From JABMOV01 sp964344305 (GTDB taxonomy: Bacteria; Fidelibacterota; Marinisomatia; Marinisomatales; JABMOV01), in assembly GCA_964344305.1 (NCBI GenBank), contig CAYFMT010000012.1:1-64000 (forward strand): a stretch of DNA of 64,000 nucleotides, written 5' to 3'. Positions 41,966 to 51,330 of this stretch are shown one piece after another (the first letter of the stretch is position 1; every line of letters starts with the position of its first letter). The notes beneath the pieces were generated by a model, which made no database searches, was not told the origin of the DNA, and worked only from the letters and a program-made list of their open reading frames with translations. Both the position numbers and the translations under genes were made by a program.

Positions 41966-43588
41966 TTAATGTGATAGGGATGGTCCTGCTTCTCTTACTA
42001 CAGAATCTCCCGTATCATATTTGGTAAAGTTTTCCTGAAACTTTTTAACAAGCATTTGGGCGGTTTCGTGATACTCATCCTTTGAAACCCACGCCTGTTC
42101 CGGAACGAGTAATCCTGGATCAATACTGCCAAGACTGGTTGGTACGTCAAACCCAAAATAGGGATCCTGGATAAAATCAGAATCGGCAATATTCCCATCA
42201 AGAATGGCATGGATAATTTCCCGCGTAATTGGAAGACTGATCCTTTTTGCACCTGAATTTGCATTGGCTCCAATCCAACCTGTATTCACCAGATATGCAG
42301 GAACATTGTATGTATTCATTTTGTCACGAAGCAGCTCGGCATATCTTAGTGGGTGCAGGGTAAGGAAAGGTCCTCCGAAACACGGCGAAAATGTGGCCAC
42401 CGGTTCTGTAATACCACGTTCAGTTCCTGCTACCTTAGCAGTATAACCACTGATGAAATGGTACATGGCCTGTTCCGGTGTCAATTTTGCAACAGGCGGT
42501 AAGACACCATACGCATCACAGGTAAGGAAAATAATGGTTTTGGGGTGACCAGACATGGACGGTTTTCCCTGGGCAGCCAGTGAATTTTCAATGAAATATA
42601 TGGGATAGGAAACACGAGTGTTTTCAGTTTTCTCGCCATCAGCAAAATCAACGACCCTGGTCCGTTCGTCGTAAACAACATTTTCCAGTAACGAACCGTG
42701 CCTTATTGCATTGTAGATATCCGGTTCATGCTCTGGATTCAGATTAATGACCTTGGCATAACAACCACCTTCAAAATTGAATATCCCATTGTCAGACCAA
42801 CCATGTTCATCATCTCCAATCAGTGGTCTTTCAGGATCTGTACTCAGAGTGGTCTTTCCAGTGCCGCTTAGACCAAAGAAAATTGCCGGGTTTTCTCCAT
42901 TTTTATCTACATTTGCTGAACAATGCATCGCCAGTACACCCTTTAATGGCAAATAATAATTCATAACAGAGAAAATGCCCTTTTTCATTTCGCCGCCATA
43001 TTCTGTTCCACCAATGATGGCTATACGCTTTTTCAAATGGAAAAGAATGAACGTTTTGGAATTCATTCCACGTTCCTCAAAGCGCCGATTGTATACATCC
43101 GATGCATTGATAATGGTAAAATCAGGATTGAAATCCACCAACTCATCTTCTTCTGGACGAATAAACATGTTATGAGCGAAATGTATTTGCCATGCTTTTT
43201 TAGCAATGATTCGTACATTCATTCTGTATTCTGGATCTGCACCTGCAAACCCATCAAAGATATATGTATTGGAATCATCAGCATGATTGTAATAGTGAAT
43301 AACTTTTTCATAAAGGGCATTAAAAATTTCTTCATCAACTTTTGGGTTCACCGGACCCCACCACAGGTTGTCTTTCGAGAAATCTTCCTCAACAAAATAT
43401 TTATCCTTCGGTGAACGACCAGTGTAACGGCCAGTGTCAACCATCACCGTACCATTCATCCCTATCTTACCTTCCTTATGTAAAATGGTATCCTCAATTA
43501 TTCCCTCAACTGGAAGGTTTCTTTCAATTCGTGTAATTTTATCCAATCCGTATTTATCAAGTCCTAATTCTTTACTGGAAATGGGCAT
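41966..43588 (-). CDS. pckA: Phosphoenolpyruvate carboxykinase (ATP)
   Basis: This 540-residue enzyme converts oxaloacetate and ATP to PEP, the gluconeogenic entry step. The P-loop GLSGTGKTTLS, DDEHGW, FEGGCYAK and RSPKDK motifs of the ATP type are present. AGGAG precedes the ATG. It follows the xer gene after 8 bases. Confidence 0.98.
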   Translation of the reverse strand: MPISSKELGLDKYGLDKITRIERNLPVEGIIEDTILHKEGKIGMNGTVMVDTGRYTGRSPKDKYFVEEDFSKDNLWWGPVNPKVDEEIFNALYEKVIHYYNHADDSNTYIFDGFAGADPEYRMNVRIIAKKAWQIHFAHNMFIRPEEDELVDFNPDFTIINASDVYNRRFEERGMNSKTFILFHLKKRIAIIGGTEYGGEMKKGIFSVMNYYLPLKGVLAMHCSANVDKNGENPAIFFGLSGTGKTTLSTDPERPLIGDDEHGWSDNGIFNFEGGCYAKVINLNPEHEPDIYNAIRHGSLLENVVYDERTRVVDFADGEKTENTRVSYPIYFIENSLAAQGKPSMSGHPKTIIFLTCDAYGVLPPVAKLTPEQAMYHFISGYTAKVAGTERGITEPVATFSPCFGGPFLTLHPLRYAELLRDKMNTYNVPAYLVNTGWIGANANSGAKRISLPITREIIHAILDGNIADSDFIQDPYFGFDVPTSLGSIDPGLLVPEQAWVSKDEYHETAQMLVKKFQENFTKYDTGDSVVREAGPSLSH

Positions 43589-43596
43589 CTTTTCTC

Positions 43597-44514
43597 CTAT
43601 CGTTGTCCATGCGGATGTGCTTGCTTATAAATCTTCTTCATTTTCTCCGGCTGCAAATGGGTATAGACCTGTGTTGATGATAAACTACTGTGACCCAGAA
43701 GGTCTTTTACAGCCCTGATATCTGCACCACGGTCCATCATGTGAGTGGCAAAACTATGGCGCAATGTATGGGGTCCAAGTTGATCAGTTTTAGCAATCTG
43801 TTTTAAATACAATCTGACCCGGTGCTGTATCGTTCGTGTCGAAATTCGTATCCCTTTGTTATTAACAAATAACGGAGTATTCGTCCCTGATGATTTGACT
43901 GATATACCCCGTTTTGATAAGTATTTACCTAACGAAATTTCCACACGATTCCCGATTGGAATCAACCGCTCTTTCTTTCCTTTTCCAAAAACCCTTACCA
44001 ATTGATTGACTGTATCCACATCCCCTGTATTCAATCGAGCAAGTTCACCCAGTCTCATCCCAGTGGAATAGAAAAGTTCAAGAATTGCTAAATCCCTTAG
44101 ACCCGTCAGTGTTTCGGTTTGTGGCATTGCCATTAACTGTTCAATAACATCATCGCTGTGGTATGAAGGGAGTGTTTTTTTTGTCTTCGGTGATTTAACT
44201 CCTGATGCAGGATTATGTTGCAGTTCCTCGATCTTTACGAGGTATTTGAAGAATGACTTTAGTGTCGCCAATCTCCTGGCAACGGTTCTTGATGAGAATC
44301 CTTCCTCGAATTCCTTGCCAAGAAAATGTCGAACCGTCGTCTTATCTACAGCTGAAAAACCACTTGCTTTATTCCCGGTATATGACTCGTAGAACTCTCT
44401 AAACCGATCAAGGTCTTTTCTGTAAGAAACAACAGTATGATGAGAGTACCCCCTCTCCTGTTTCAAATAGGAAAGAAAATCTTCCATTAAGGTTTTATCA
44501 AATTCTGGCATCAT
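43597..44514 (-). CDS. xerC: Tyrosine recombinase XerC/XerD
   Basis: This is a 305-residue site-specific recombinase. Catalytic residues are all visible: Arg154, Lys178, His249, Arg252, His275 and nucleophile Tyr284. The N-terminal core-binding domain (about 8-95) is typical of Xer. It likely resolves chromosome dimers; XerC versus XerD cannot be decided here. Its start overlaps rluD by 17 bases, part of a tightly coupled housekeeping run, which argues against a mobile-element origin. Confidence 0.93.
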   Translation of the reverse strand: MMPEFDKTLMEDFLSYLKQERGYSHHTVVSYRKDLDRFREFYESYTGNKASGFSAVDKTTVRHFLGKEFEEGFSSRTVARRLATLKSFFKYLVKIEELQHNPASGVKSPKTKKTLPSYHSDDVIEQLMAMPQTETLTGLRDLAILELFYSTGMRLGELARLNTGDVDTVNQLVRVFGKGKKERLIPIGNRVEISLGKYLSKRGISVKSSGTNTPLFVNNKGIRISTRTIQHRVRLYLKQIAKTDQLGPHTLRHSFATHMMDRGADIRAVKDLLGHSSLSSTQVYTHLQPEKMKKIYKQAHPHGQR

Positions 44515-45466
44515 GCGTTATTGAATCCACCACCATCTGTATATCTTCCGGCAATGGAGAAGTAAAATGAAGTACTTTGTGTGTTGTGGGATGTGTAAAG
44601 GAAAGTGTATGTGCATGAAGTGCATGTCGTCTCAGTAAATATATCAACTTTTTTAAAAGAATGCCAGTTTCAGGGATAAATCCTTTAAGACGATTTTCTC
44701 CGCCACCATACTTATCATCACATAGTATCGGATGGTTCACTGATGATGCATGTACTCTAATCTGATGTGTTCGCCCTGTTTTGGGTCTAAATCTTATCAG
44801 GGATAAATAACGACTTTCCATTTCCACTTTAAAACCCGTCTCTGCTGTCCGACCATTTTCCTGGGTGGTGTACGCAGTAGGATCCGTTCGTTTGCGACCA
44901 ATTGGTTTTTCAATAACACCTTCCTTTTCTTCCCATACTCCCCACGTGACTCCAATATATTCTTTTTGGACAGTCCTTGATTCAAACTGGTGTGAAATAT
45001 GGCGATGAGCGGAATCATTTAATGCAATGACCATAACACCTGAAGTATCCTTATCCAGTCGGTGGACAATACCTGCTCTTGCAGACCCATTCATCATTGA
45101 CAGATTGTTAAAATGGTAATGAAGAGCGTGAACAAGCGTACCGGTCGAAACACCTGTACCTGGATGGACCACCAGTCCAGCAGGTTTCTCGATAACAGCA
45201 ATATCTTCATCCTGATACAAAATATTTATTGGGATATTTTCACCATGGATATCATTTTCTCTCTCGTTGTTGGTTTCGATTTCCACCTGGATTGTATCCC
45301 CTGATTCAACTGTATAACTGGCTTTAGGAATGTCATTATTGACGAGAATATTACCGGAAAGTATATAGGCCTTTATTCTTGTGCGAGAAAGATCAGGAAA
45401 CTCCCTTGCAAGAAATTTATCCAATCGTAAACCGGATTTTTCGACGATCAGTCGTTTAGAGATCAA
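44498..45466 (-). CDS. rluD: Ribosomal large subunit pseudouridine synthase, RluD type
   Basis: This 322-residue enzyme has an N-terminal S4 RNA-binding domain (about 12-75) and a RluA-family catalytic domain with HRLDKDTSG, whose Asp is catalytic. FRPKTGRTHQIRVH follows. RluD makes pseudouridines in 23S helix 69; RluC-type specificity is the alternative. It overlaps lspA by 11 bases and xer by 17 bases. Confidence 0.94.
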   Translation of the reverse strand: MISKRLIVEKSGLRLDKFLAREFPDLSRTRIKAYILSGNILVNNDIPKASYTVESGDTIQVEIETNNERENDIHGENIPINILYQDEDIAVIEKPAGLVVHPGTGVSTGTLVHALHYHFNNLSMMNGSARAGIVHRLDKDTSGVMVIALNDSAHRHISHQFESRTVQKEYIGVTWGVWEEKEGVIEKPIGRKRTDPTAYTTQENGRTAETGFKVEMESRYLSLIRFRPKTGRTHQIRVHASSVNHPILCDDKYGGGENRLKGFIPETGILLKKLIYLLRRHALHAHTLSFTHPTTHKVLHFTSPLPEDIQMVVDSITHDARI

Positions 45467-45938
45467 TAACGTCCTGAATTGGTTTCGATTTTGGTTGAAG
45501 AATGATAGAATAAATAAGGAATAATGTCATGCCAACGGTGACACATGAATCTGCAATATTAAAGATATAGAAATGATAGGAACCAAAAATGAAATCGAGA
45601 AAATCAACCACAGACCGAAATACCAGACGGTCAATAAGGTTTCCAATGGCGCCAGCGAGGATCAATGCGAGACCAAGACGCAGTGTGACAGCACCCTTTC
45701 GCTCTATCCACAAATAGTAAAACAGTACGAATGTCATGATCACAGATGCGGTTGTAAAAATATAAAACCCTCCAGGAAAATTGATACCAAATGCCATTCC
45801 ATCATTGGTGATGTAGGTAAGATGAAAAAACCCTTCAATTACAGGGTATGTTTCATACACGTCAAAATTTGATCTAACAAGAAATTTTGTCCATTGATCC
45901 AGGATCACAAGGACAAAAGTGGCGGCAAGGACAATCAT
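45456..45938 (-). CDS. lspA: Lipoprotein signal peptidase
   Basis: This 160-residue four-helix membrane aspartyl protease cleaves prolipoproteins. Catalytic Asp103 (GNLIDR) and Asp130 (FNIADS) are present, along with the DQWTK and TNDGMAFGI motifs. It overlaps the upstream DksA-like gene by 4 bases (ATGA) and rluD by 11. Several lipoproteins in the window (genes at 66, 58490 and 61886) are potential substrates. Confidence 0.96.
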   Translation of the reverse strand: MIVLAATFVLVILDQWTKFLVRSNFDVYETYPVIEGFFHLTYITNDGMAFGINFPGGFYIFTTASVIMTFVLFYYLWIERKGAVTLRLGLALILAGAIGNLIDRLVFRSVVDFLDFIFGSYHFYIFNIADSCVTVGMTLFLIYSIILQPKSKPIQDVIDL

Positions 45939-46363
45939 AACAGATTGAGTTTATCCCGCTCCTTTACTGCAACACATTTGGATGCATTTGGGACTTCCAT
46001 TAATCGTTCTGCCGGGATGAGAGGACAGGTATCGCAGAGATTCTTCGGTTCTTCTGCACATTCAGTGCAAATACCAAATGTTCCTTCCTCGATACGTTCT
46101 AGCGCCAGCTGTAGATTACGAAAGTGGTTATTTTCGCGTGTCATGAGTAAATAATTTTTTTCCCTCTCATGAGAATCTGTCCCGGCATCTGCCATGTGTA
46201 GACTGTAAATTGAATCTGGAGACATACTGCTGCCAGTAGGACCGGTATTACTAATACCATCCTTTATTTCCCCTACATCTCGGGCAACCTTATCCATTTT
46301 CTCAATAATGGATTTTTTAAACTTTGCCAATTCTGCTTTTGTATATTTCATCTTTTTGGCCAT
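45935..46363 (-). CDS. DksA/TraR-family zinc-finger protein with altered finger
   Basis: This 142-residue protein has an N-terminal coiled coil, then the DksA-type segment ERIEEGTFGICTEC. The finger differs from the family: after CTEC there is an insertion PKNLCDTCP, and the usual second CxxC near the end reads KCVAV. A zinc site could still form from CTEC and CDTC. DksA relatives act in the RNA polymerase secondary channel. It lies 2 bases after ileS and before lspA, a common arrangement. Confidence 0.87.
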   Translation of the reverse strand: MAKKMKYTKAELAKFKKSIIEKMDKVARDVGEIKDGISNTGPTGSSMSPDSIYSLHMADAGTDSHEREKNYLLMTRENNHFRNLQLALERIEEGTFGICTECAEEPKNLCDTCPLIPAERLMEVPNASKCVAVKERDKLNLL

Positions 46364-46365
46364 GA

Positions 46366-49300
46366 TTACCTCTCAGTCACATTATGGCGTTTAATTCCAA
46401 TGCTAAATGTATTATCTCGCACGGTTATTTCCTTTGAAAACTCTCCCGATTGGCTACTGGTGATCACTTCTACCGCCAGTGTCTCATTGCAAAAATACTC
46501 TGAAAAAGTGTCCATGGCTTGTTGAAGTGTATCAGGAAAAACCGCAAATACTTTGATTCGATCCTCTACGGCAAATCCAGCTTCTTTACGCAACATCTGT
46601 ACATGTCGAATGATATCACGCACCATCCCCTCTTGCAATAATTCGTCAGAAATCTCTGTCGTGATTCCTATGGTCAATCCCTCACCTTCTGAGGATGTAT
46701 AACCTTCTTTTGAAATCATCTCCACAAGGAAATGCTCAGCGGTAAGATTAATAACATTATTTTGAACCTCCAAAGAATATTCACCTTTTTCGTCTAATTT
46801 TGATACGATATACTCCGGATCTTCTTCTAAAATATGGCTTCGTATTTCAGGCAAGCTTTTACCATAACTACCACCAATAACCGGTAGATTAGGTTTTACA
46901 GAATAACCAACAAGCTGGGATGCTGTTTGGCAGCGTTCAATGGACTTAACATTTAATTCATCCATGATCACATCCCGATAATTTTCAAAAAATTCAGCTA
47001 CACCGTCATCATCTGTTACATATGCAAGGGTCTGAAGTGGCTGACGAATTTTCAAACTGGCCTTATTTCTGGAAGATCGACCCAATTCAACTGCTTTTTT
47101 TAATGCATCCACCTGTCGCACAAGTTTATTATTAATCCGGGATACATCTGCCGAAGGGAAGTCGCATAAATGAATACTTTCAGGTGAATCTGGATTCACA
47201 TTTCTTACCAGATTCTGGTACATGTTTTCTGTAACAAATGGAAGTACAGGTGCAAGAAGTTTGATGGTATTCAGCAACACATGGTACAAGGTACAGTAAG
47301 CTGCTTGTTTATCCCCATCATCCTCACTCTTCCAAAAACGCCGTCTATTGCGGCGAATATACCAGTTGGATAGATCATCCAGGAATCGTTCCAGTTTCTT
47401 CATGAATTTATCTGCCTGAAACTGTTCAAAACCTTTTCGAGATTCAAGGATTAGTGAATTCAACTTGGATAATATCCATTCATCTAGAACAGATAAATCC
47501 TGGTCTTCCAGTTTTGCTGAATTTGGATCAAATTCATCCAATGCAGCGTAGGTTGTGAAGAATGAATATGTGTTCCAGAGAGTAATGAGCTTTTTCCTGA
47601 CTTCGTTGGCATGATGGTAGCCAAAAAGCAAATTATGCTCGACATTCTGTATGGCATACATCCACCTCATTACATCCACACCCATTTCCTCTGCAGCATC
47701 ATCAAACCAAATAGCATTTCCCCAGGATTTGTGCATGTCCCGACCTGTTTCATCTTTCACCAGTGCGTGACCAAGTAATGTTTTAAATGGTGCTTTGCCT
47801 TCCAGCATGGCACTCATGGCCAGCAATGAATAAAACCAGTTTCTAAACTGACCCGGAAAACACTCCGTGATGAAATCAGCTGGAAACCACTTTGACCAGT
47901 AGTCCTTATCGGAAATATACCCCATAGTCGAGTAGGGAACGATTCCCGCGTCCAACCAGGGATTACCTACATCTTTGATACGCGTACCAATAAGCCCTGA
48001 CTCAGGATGACGAATTTTTACTCCATCAATCCATGGACGGTGCGGGCTATGACCATCAAACTCTTCCCACCCTTCTACAGCCAGTTCCTTCAACTCTTCT
48101 CTGGAACCAATCACATAAAAACTATTGTCCTCAAATACCCAGATAGGAAGTGCAAGACCCCAGAATCGTTTCTTGGATATCATCCAATCGCCCATGTTAT
48201 CAAGCCATTCATGTTCACGATCCTGTCCCCAGGTAGGTTTCCATTCAATATCATCTACAATATTCTTAATTTTTTGTCGCCAATCCATATTGATATACCA
48301 TTCATCCACAATGCGGAAAACCAGTTCATCACCGGACCGCCAGCAATGGGGATAAATGTGGGGATATTGCTCTACATGGACCAGCAGGTGTCTCTTCTTT
48401 AGATCATCAATAATCTCATCCTTGGTGGATTCATCTGTAGCACTTTTACCTGTGAGCCAATCAAATCCTTCAATATAGTTGGATTCATCATCGAGTGGTG
48501 CAATATCCACGAGACCCAGTTTTTGTCCTATTTGATTATCTATATCACCACAACCAGGTGCAATATGCACAATACCGGTACCCTCTCCTGCCACAACAAT
48601 ATCGTTTCCTTCATTGTCTTTTCCACCATCAATCACTCTATGGCAATCAATTCCTCGTATCCCGTTCTTCTTCAGGTCTTCCTTGACGAATGGATATCCG
48701 CCGGGTTCAGATTGGGCTGGAAGATAATCGAATGGTCCTTCATATTCCCAGCCAACCATATCAGAACCTTTCATGGTTCTTTCTATGGTGTACCCACCAT
48801 GTTCTTTAAATACCTGTTCTATGGTTTTCAGCTTTGGAACACCCTCAACCCAGTTCTTCTTCTCTTTGTATTGCTTTTCAAGACGCTGGTAAGTCAGGTT
48901 TTCCTTTGCAAAATAATATGTAGACCCATCTGAGGCCTTTAGACCTACATAGTCAAGGTTTACATTGACGGCTGCAGCAACATTTGATGTAAGGGTCCAT
49001 GGTGTGGTGGTCCATACAAGTAGGTACTCATTTTCTTTGCCCTTTAATGGGAACCGAACAAAAACTGCGTCATGGGCCACCAATTTCCTACCCTCTATTA
49101 TCTCCATCTGTGAATAGGAAGTTCCAGATCGGCCACTCCATGGGACCACATCAGTGCCTCTATAAATTTTACCTTCATCAAACAGCTTTTTTAGAAACGC
49201 CCATATGGTATAGTTATTCTCATCGGACATGGTAAAATAGGAATTATCCCAGTCCATCCAATAACCCAACCGCTTGGATTGCTCTGTCTGAATATTCGAA

Positions 49301-49683
49301 TATTTTATTACACGTTCTTTGCAAAGATTCACAAACTTCTCTATACCATATTCTTCTACATCTCTTTTTGTTGTGAAATTGAGTTCTTTTTCGACTTCTA
49401 CCTCGACCCACAATCCCTGACAATCAAAGCCATTCTGGTACCGCAATTCATATCCATCCATCGCCTTGTACCGTTGATACATATCCTTTAGGGTCCTGCC
49501 CCATGCATGATGAACACCCATTGGATTGTTCGCAGTGATAGGTCCATCGAGGAAACTCCATCGGGGTTTACCTTCATTTGCCTTGACACGTTTAGTAAAT
49601 ATATCATTCTTCGACCAGAAGTCGAGTATATCATGCTCAAGTGCAATGAAATCAACTTTCGGGTCTACTTTTTTAATGGCCAT
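46366..49683 (-). CDS. ileS: Isoleucyl-tRNA synthetase with GXHH instead of HIGH
   Basis: This 1105-residue class I enzyme charges tRNA-Ile. The ATP motif is GVHH (residues 56-59) where HXGH is normal. The KMSKS loop reads DMHKS. The editing domain has WTTTPWTLTSN and GTGIVHIAPGCGDID. The long C-terminal region and overall style fit the eukaryote-like type 2 IleRS. It is the head of the ileS-dksA-lspA-rluD-xer run, so it appears to be the housekeeping copy. Related ValRS or LeuRS are less likely given the VEVEKELNF and editing motifs. Confidence 0.95.
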   Translation of the reverse strand: MAIKKVDPKVDFIALEHDILDFWSKNDIFTKRVKANEGKPRWSFLDGPITANNPMGVHHAWGRTLKDMYQRYKAMDGYELRYQNGFDCQGLWVEVEVEKELNFTTKRDVEEYGIEKFVNLCKERVIKYSNIQTEQSKRLGYWMDWDNSYFTMSDENNYTIWAFLKKLFDEGKIYRGTDVVPWSGRSGTSYSQMEIIEGRKLVAHDAVFVRFPLKGKENEYLLVWTTTPWTLTSNVAAAVNVNLDYVGLKASDGSTYYFAKENLTYQRLEKQYKEKKNWVEGVPKLKTIEQVFKEHGGYTIERTMKGSDMVGWEYEGPFDYLPAQSEPGGYPFVKEDLKKNGIRGIDCHRVIDGGKDNEGNDIVVAGEGTGIVHIAPGCGDIDNQIGQKLGLVDIAPLDDESNYIEGFDWLTGKSATDESTKDEIIDDLKKRHLLVHVEQYPHIYPHCWRSGDELVFRIVDEWYINMDWRQKIKNIVDDIEWKPTWGQDREHEWLDNMGDWMISKKRFWGLALPIWVFEDNSFYVIGSREELKELAVEGWEEFDGHSPHRPWIDGVKIRHPESGLIGTRIKDVGNPWLDAGIVPYSTMGYISDKDYWSKWFPADFITECFPGQFRNWFYSLLAMSAMLEGKAPFKTLLGHALVKDETGRDMHKSWGNAIWFDDAAEEMGVDVMRWMYAIQNVEHNLLFGYHHANEVRKKLITLWNTYSFFTTYAALDEFDPNSAKLEDQDLSVLDEWILSKLNSLILESRKGFEQFQADKFMKKLERFLDDLSNWYIRRNRRRFWKSEDDGDKQAAYCTLYHVLLNTIKLLAPVLPFVTENMYQNLVRNVNPDSPESIHLCDFPSADVSRINNKLVRQVDALKKAVELGRSSRNKASLKIRQPLQTLAYVTDDDGVAEFFENYRDVIMDELNVKSIERCQTASQLVGYSVKPNLPVIGGSYGKSLPEIRSHILEEDPEYIVSKLDEKGEYSLEVQNNVINLTAEHFLVEMISKEGYTSSEGEGLTIGITTEISDELLQEGMVRDIIRHVQMLRKEAGFAVEDRIKVFAVFPDTLQQAMDTFSEYFCNETLAVEVITSSQSGEFSKEITVRDNTFSIGIKRHNVTER

Positions 49684-49767
49684 AGGGTTTGTATTCCGGA
49701 ATATGTATTCGTTTTAAGACCTTGAAATTAGCTTTTTCCAATTCTGATTCCAATGGACTCTGATATA

Positions 49768-49797
49768 CAAAAAAGTCCCCGAAATCGGGGACTTTTT
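49768..49797 (-). terminator. Intrinsic terminator after degP
   Basis: AAAAAGTCCCCGA and its complement TCGGGGACTTTTT form a strong stem 20 bases downstream of the degP stop, with U-rich ends in both directions. It insulates degP from ileS. Confidence 0.9.
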
Positions 49798-49816
49798 GTC
49801 TTCATATAGTTCTGAT

Positions 49817-51193
49817 TTATCGTTCAACAGCATAGAACCGCGAGATACCATCCCGTTTTACCAATAGCAAAACAGTATCATCTTTTTCTGCGGTTTTAAT
49901 AAGGGACCTGAATTCCTTCACGGATGAAACATCCTTTTTTCCAATCCTGGAGATGACATCCCCTACCATAATCCCTGCTTCCTCTGCGTGACTTCCACGA
50001 GCAACATCCGTAACAACCACACCTTTATCATCCGGTTCCAGGTTATAGTGTTCAGCAATGTCTGGGGATATATCCTGAACCTGCATACCGAAATTCTGTG
50101 CTTCGGATCGAGTGGTGGCAAGAATTTGAGGTTCATTTTCCAGTTCTTCCAGGGTGACATACACCGTTTTCTTTCTACCATCCCTGAAAACAACCACTTT
50201 TGATTTCGTTCCGGGATCAGTGGAGGAAACGATATTTTTTAGATGAGATGGGTCCTTCACATCAATTCCTTCAAATTCTATAATAACATCACCTTTTTTC
50301 ACTCCTGCCTTTTCTGCAGGACTGTCATCAATTATATCATTTACAAGAGCCCCATCCATGAAATCAAGATCAAGGCCTTTTGCCATCTTCTGGTCAATGG
50401 GCTGTATATAGACTCCCAGCCATGCCCGAACCACATATCCATGGTGAATCAGATCATCCATGACTTTCTTTGCCATATTGGATGGAATAGCAAACCCAAC
50501 TCCTCTATTCGCCCGTTCAGTACCTCCGGTGGCAATGGCTGTGTTAATACCAATTAACTCACCCTTCATATTTAATAAAGCGCCACCGCTATTACCCGGG
50601 TTGATGGCTGCATCCGTCTGGATAAAGTTTTCATAATTCTGATTGGAGATAATGTTGCTTCTGCCAAGTGCACTTACTATACCAGCTGTTACGGTGTGAC
50701 TCAGGTTTGACGAAAATGGACTACCAACTGCAAGTACCCACTCGCCAACCCTTACATTATCAGAATTGCCTAACCTCAACTCATGCAGATCACTTGATGC
50801 AATTTGAAGCACGGCAAGATCTGTTTTTGGATCCGTTCCGATTATATCTGCTTTTATTTCACGCTTATCAATGAGGACAACAACAATTTCATCTGCTCCA
50901 TCAACAACATGATTGTTCGTTAAAATATATCCATTTTTTCTGTCAACAATTACGCCGGACCCAAGGGCGTTGGTATTATACTCCTGTGGGAAATCAAAGA
51001 AGGGGAACATTCTTCGATCAAACTGGGAATGAAATTCGTTCATCTTAACCGTTTTCTCAGTTTTGATTGTCACAACAGCAGGATTCGCCGTTTCAGCCAC
51101 GTCTGCAAATACGTTGCTGAATTGATCAACAATTGGGTTTTGTGCATATAATAAGCCGGCTAAAAACACACCGATTATTATCCTATTTCTCAT
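49817..51193 (-). CDS. degP: DegP/HtrA-family periplasmic serine protease
   Basis: This 458-residue exported protease has a signal peptide (about 1-18, ending LLYAQ). The trypsin-like domain has the triad in TNNHVVDG (His), KTDLAVL (Asp) and NPGNSGGALL (Ser). Two PDZ domains follow (about 265-350 and 375-455). It degrades or refolds damaged envelope proteins. ATG at 51193 has CTGGAG 6 bases upstream; a TTG two codons earlier would overlap that site. It has terminators on both sides and is probably monocistronic. Confidence 0.96.
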   Translation of the reverse strand: MRNRIIIGVFLAGLLYAQNPIVDQFSNVFADVAETANPAVVTIKTEKTVKMNEFHSQFDRRMFPFFDFPQEYNTNALGSGVIVDRKNGYILTNNHVVDGADEIVVVLIDKREIKADIIGTDPKTDLAVLQIASSDLHELRLGNSDNVRVGEWVLAVGSPFSSNLSHTVTAGIVSALGRSNIISNQNYENFIQTDAAINPGNSGGALLNMKGELIGINTAIATGGTERANRGVGFAIPSNMAKKVMDDLIHHGYVVRAWLGVYIQPIDQKMAKGLDLDFMDGALVNDIIDDSPAEKAGVKKGDVIIEFEGIDVKDPSHLKNIVSSTDPGTKSKVVVFRDGRKKTVYVTLEELENEPQILATTRSEAQNFGMQVQDISPDIAEHYNLEPDDKGVVVTDVARGSHAEEAGIMVGDVISRIGKKDVSSVKEFRSLIKTAEKDDTVLLLVKRDGISRFYAVER

Positions 51194-51272
51194 GAGCAAC
51201 TCCAGATTAATGCTTTTTGAAAATTTAAACAGTAGGGATACGAAACAATTGCCGCAGGGTTCCTTTTAAAAT

Positions 51273-51306
51273 AAAACAGTCCCGATGAAATCACCGGGAC
51301 TGTTTT
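51273..51306 (-). terminator. Intrinsic terminator after the 1310-residue secreted protein gene
   Basis: AAAACAGTCCCG and CGGGACTGTTTT pair around a 10-base loop, followed by UUUUAUUUU on the minus strand. Confidence 0.85.
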
Positions 51307-51330
51307 TTATCTAGTTATACTGGTAAGGGA

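Noticed and set aside
43597..44514. Tyrosine recombinase as the integrase of a mobile element.
   Set aside because: It is embedded and translationally coupled in a housekeeping run, with no attachment repeats or phage genes nearby; XerC/D fits better.
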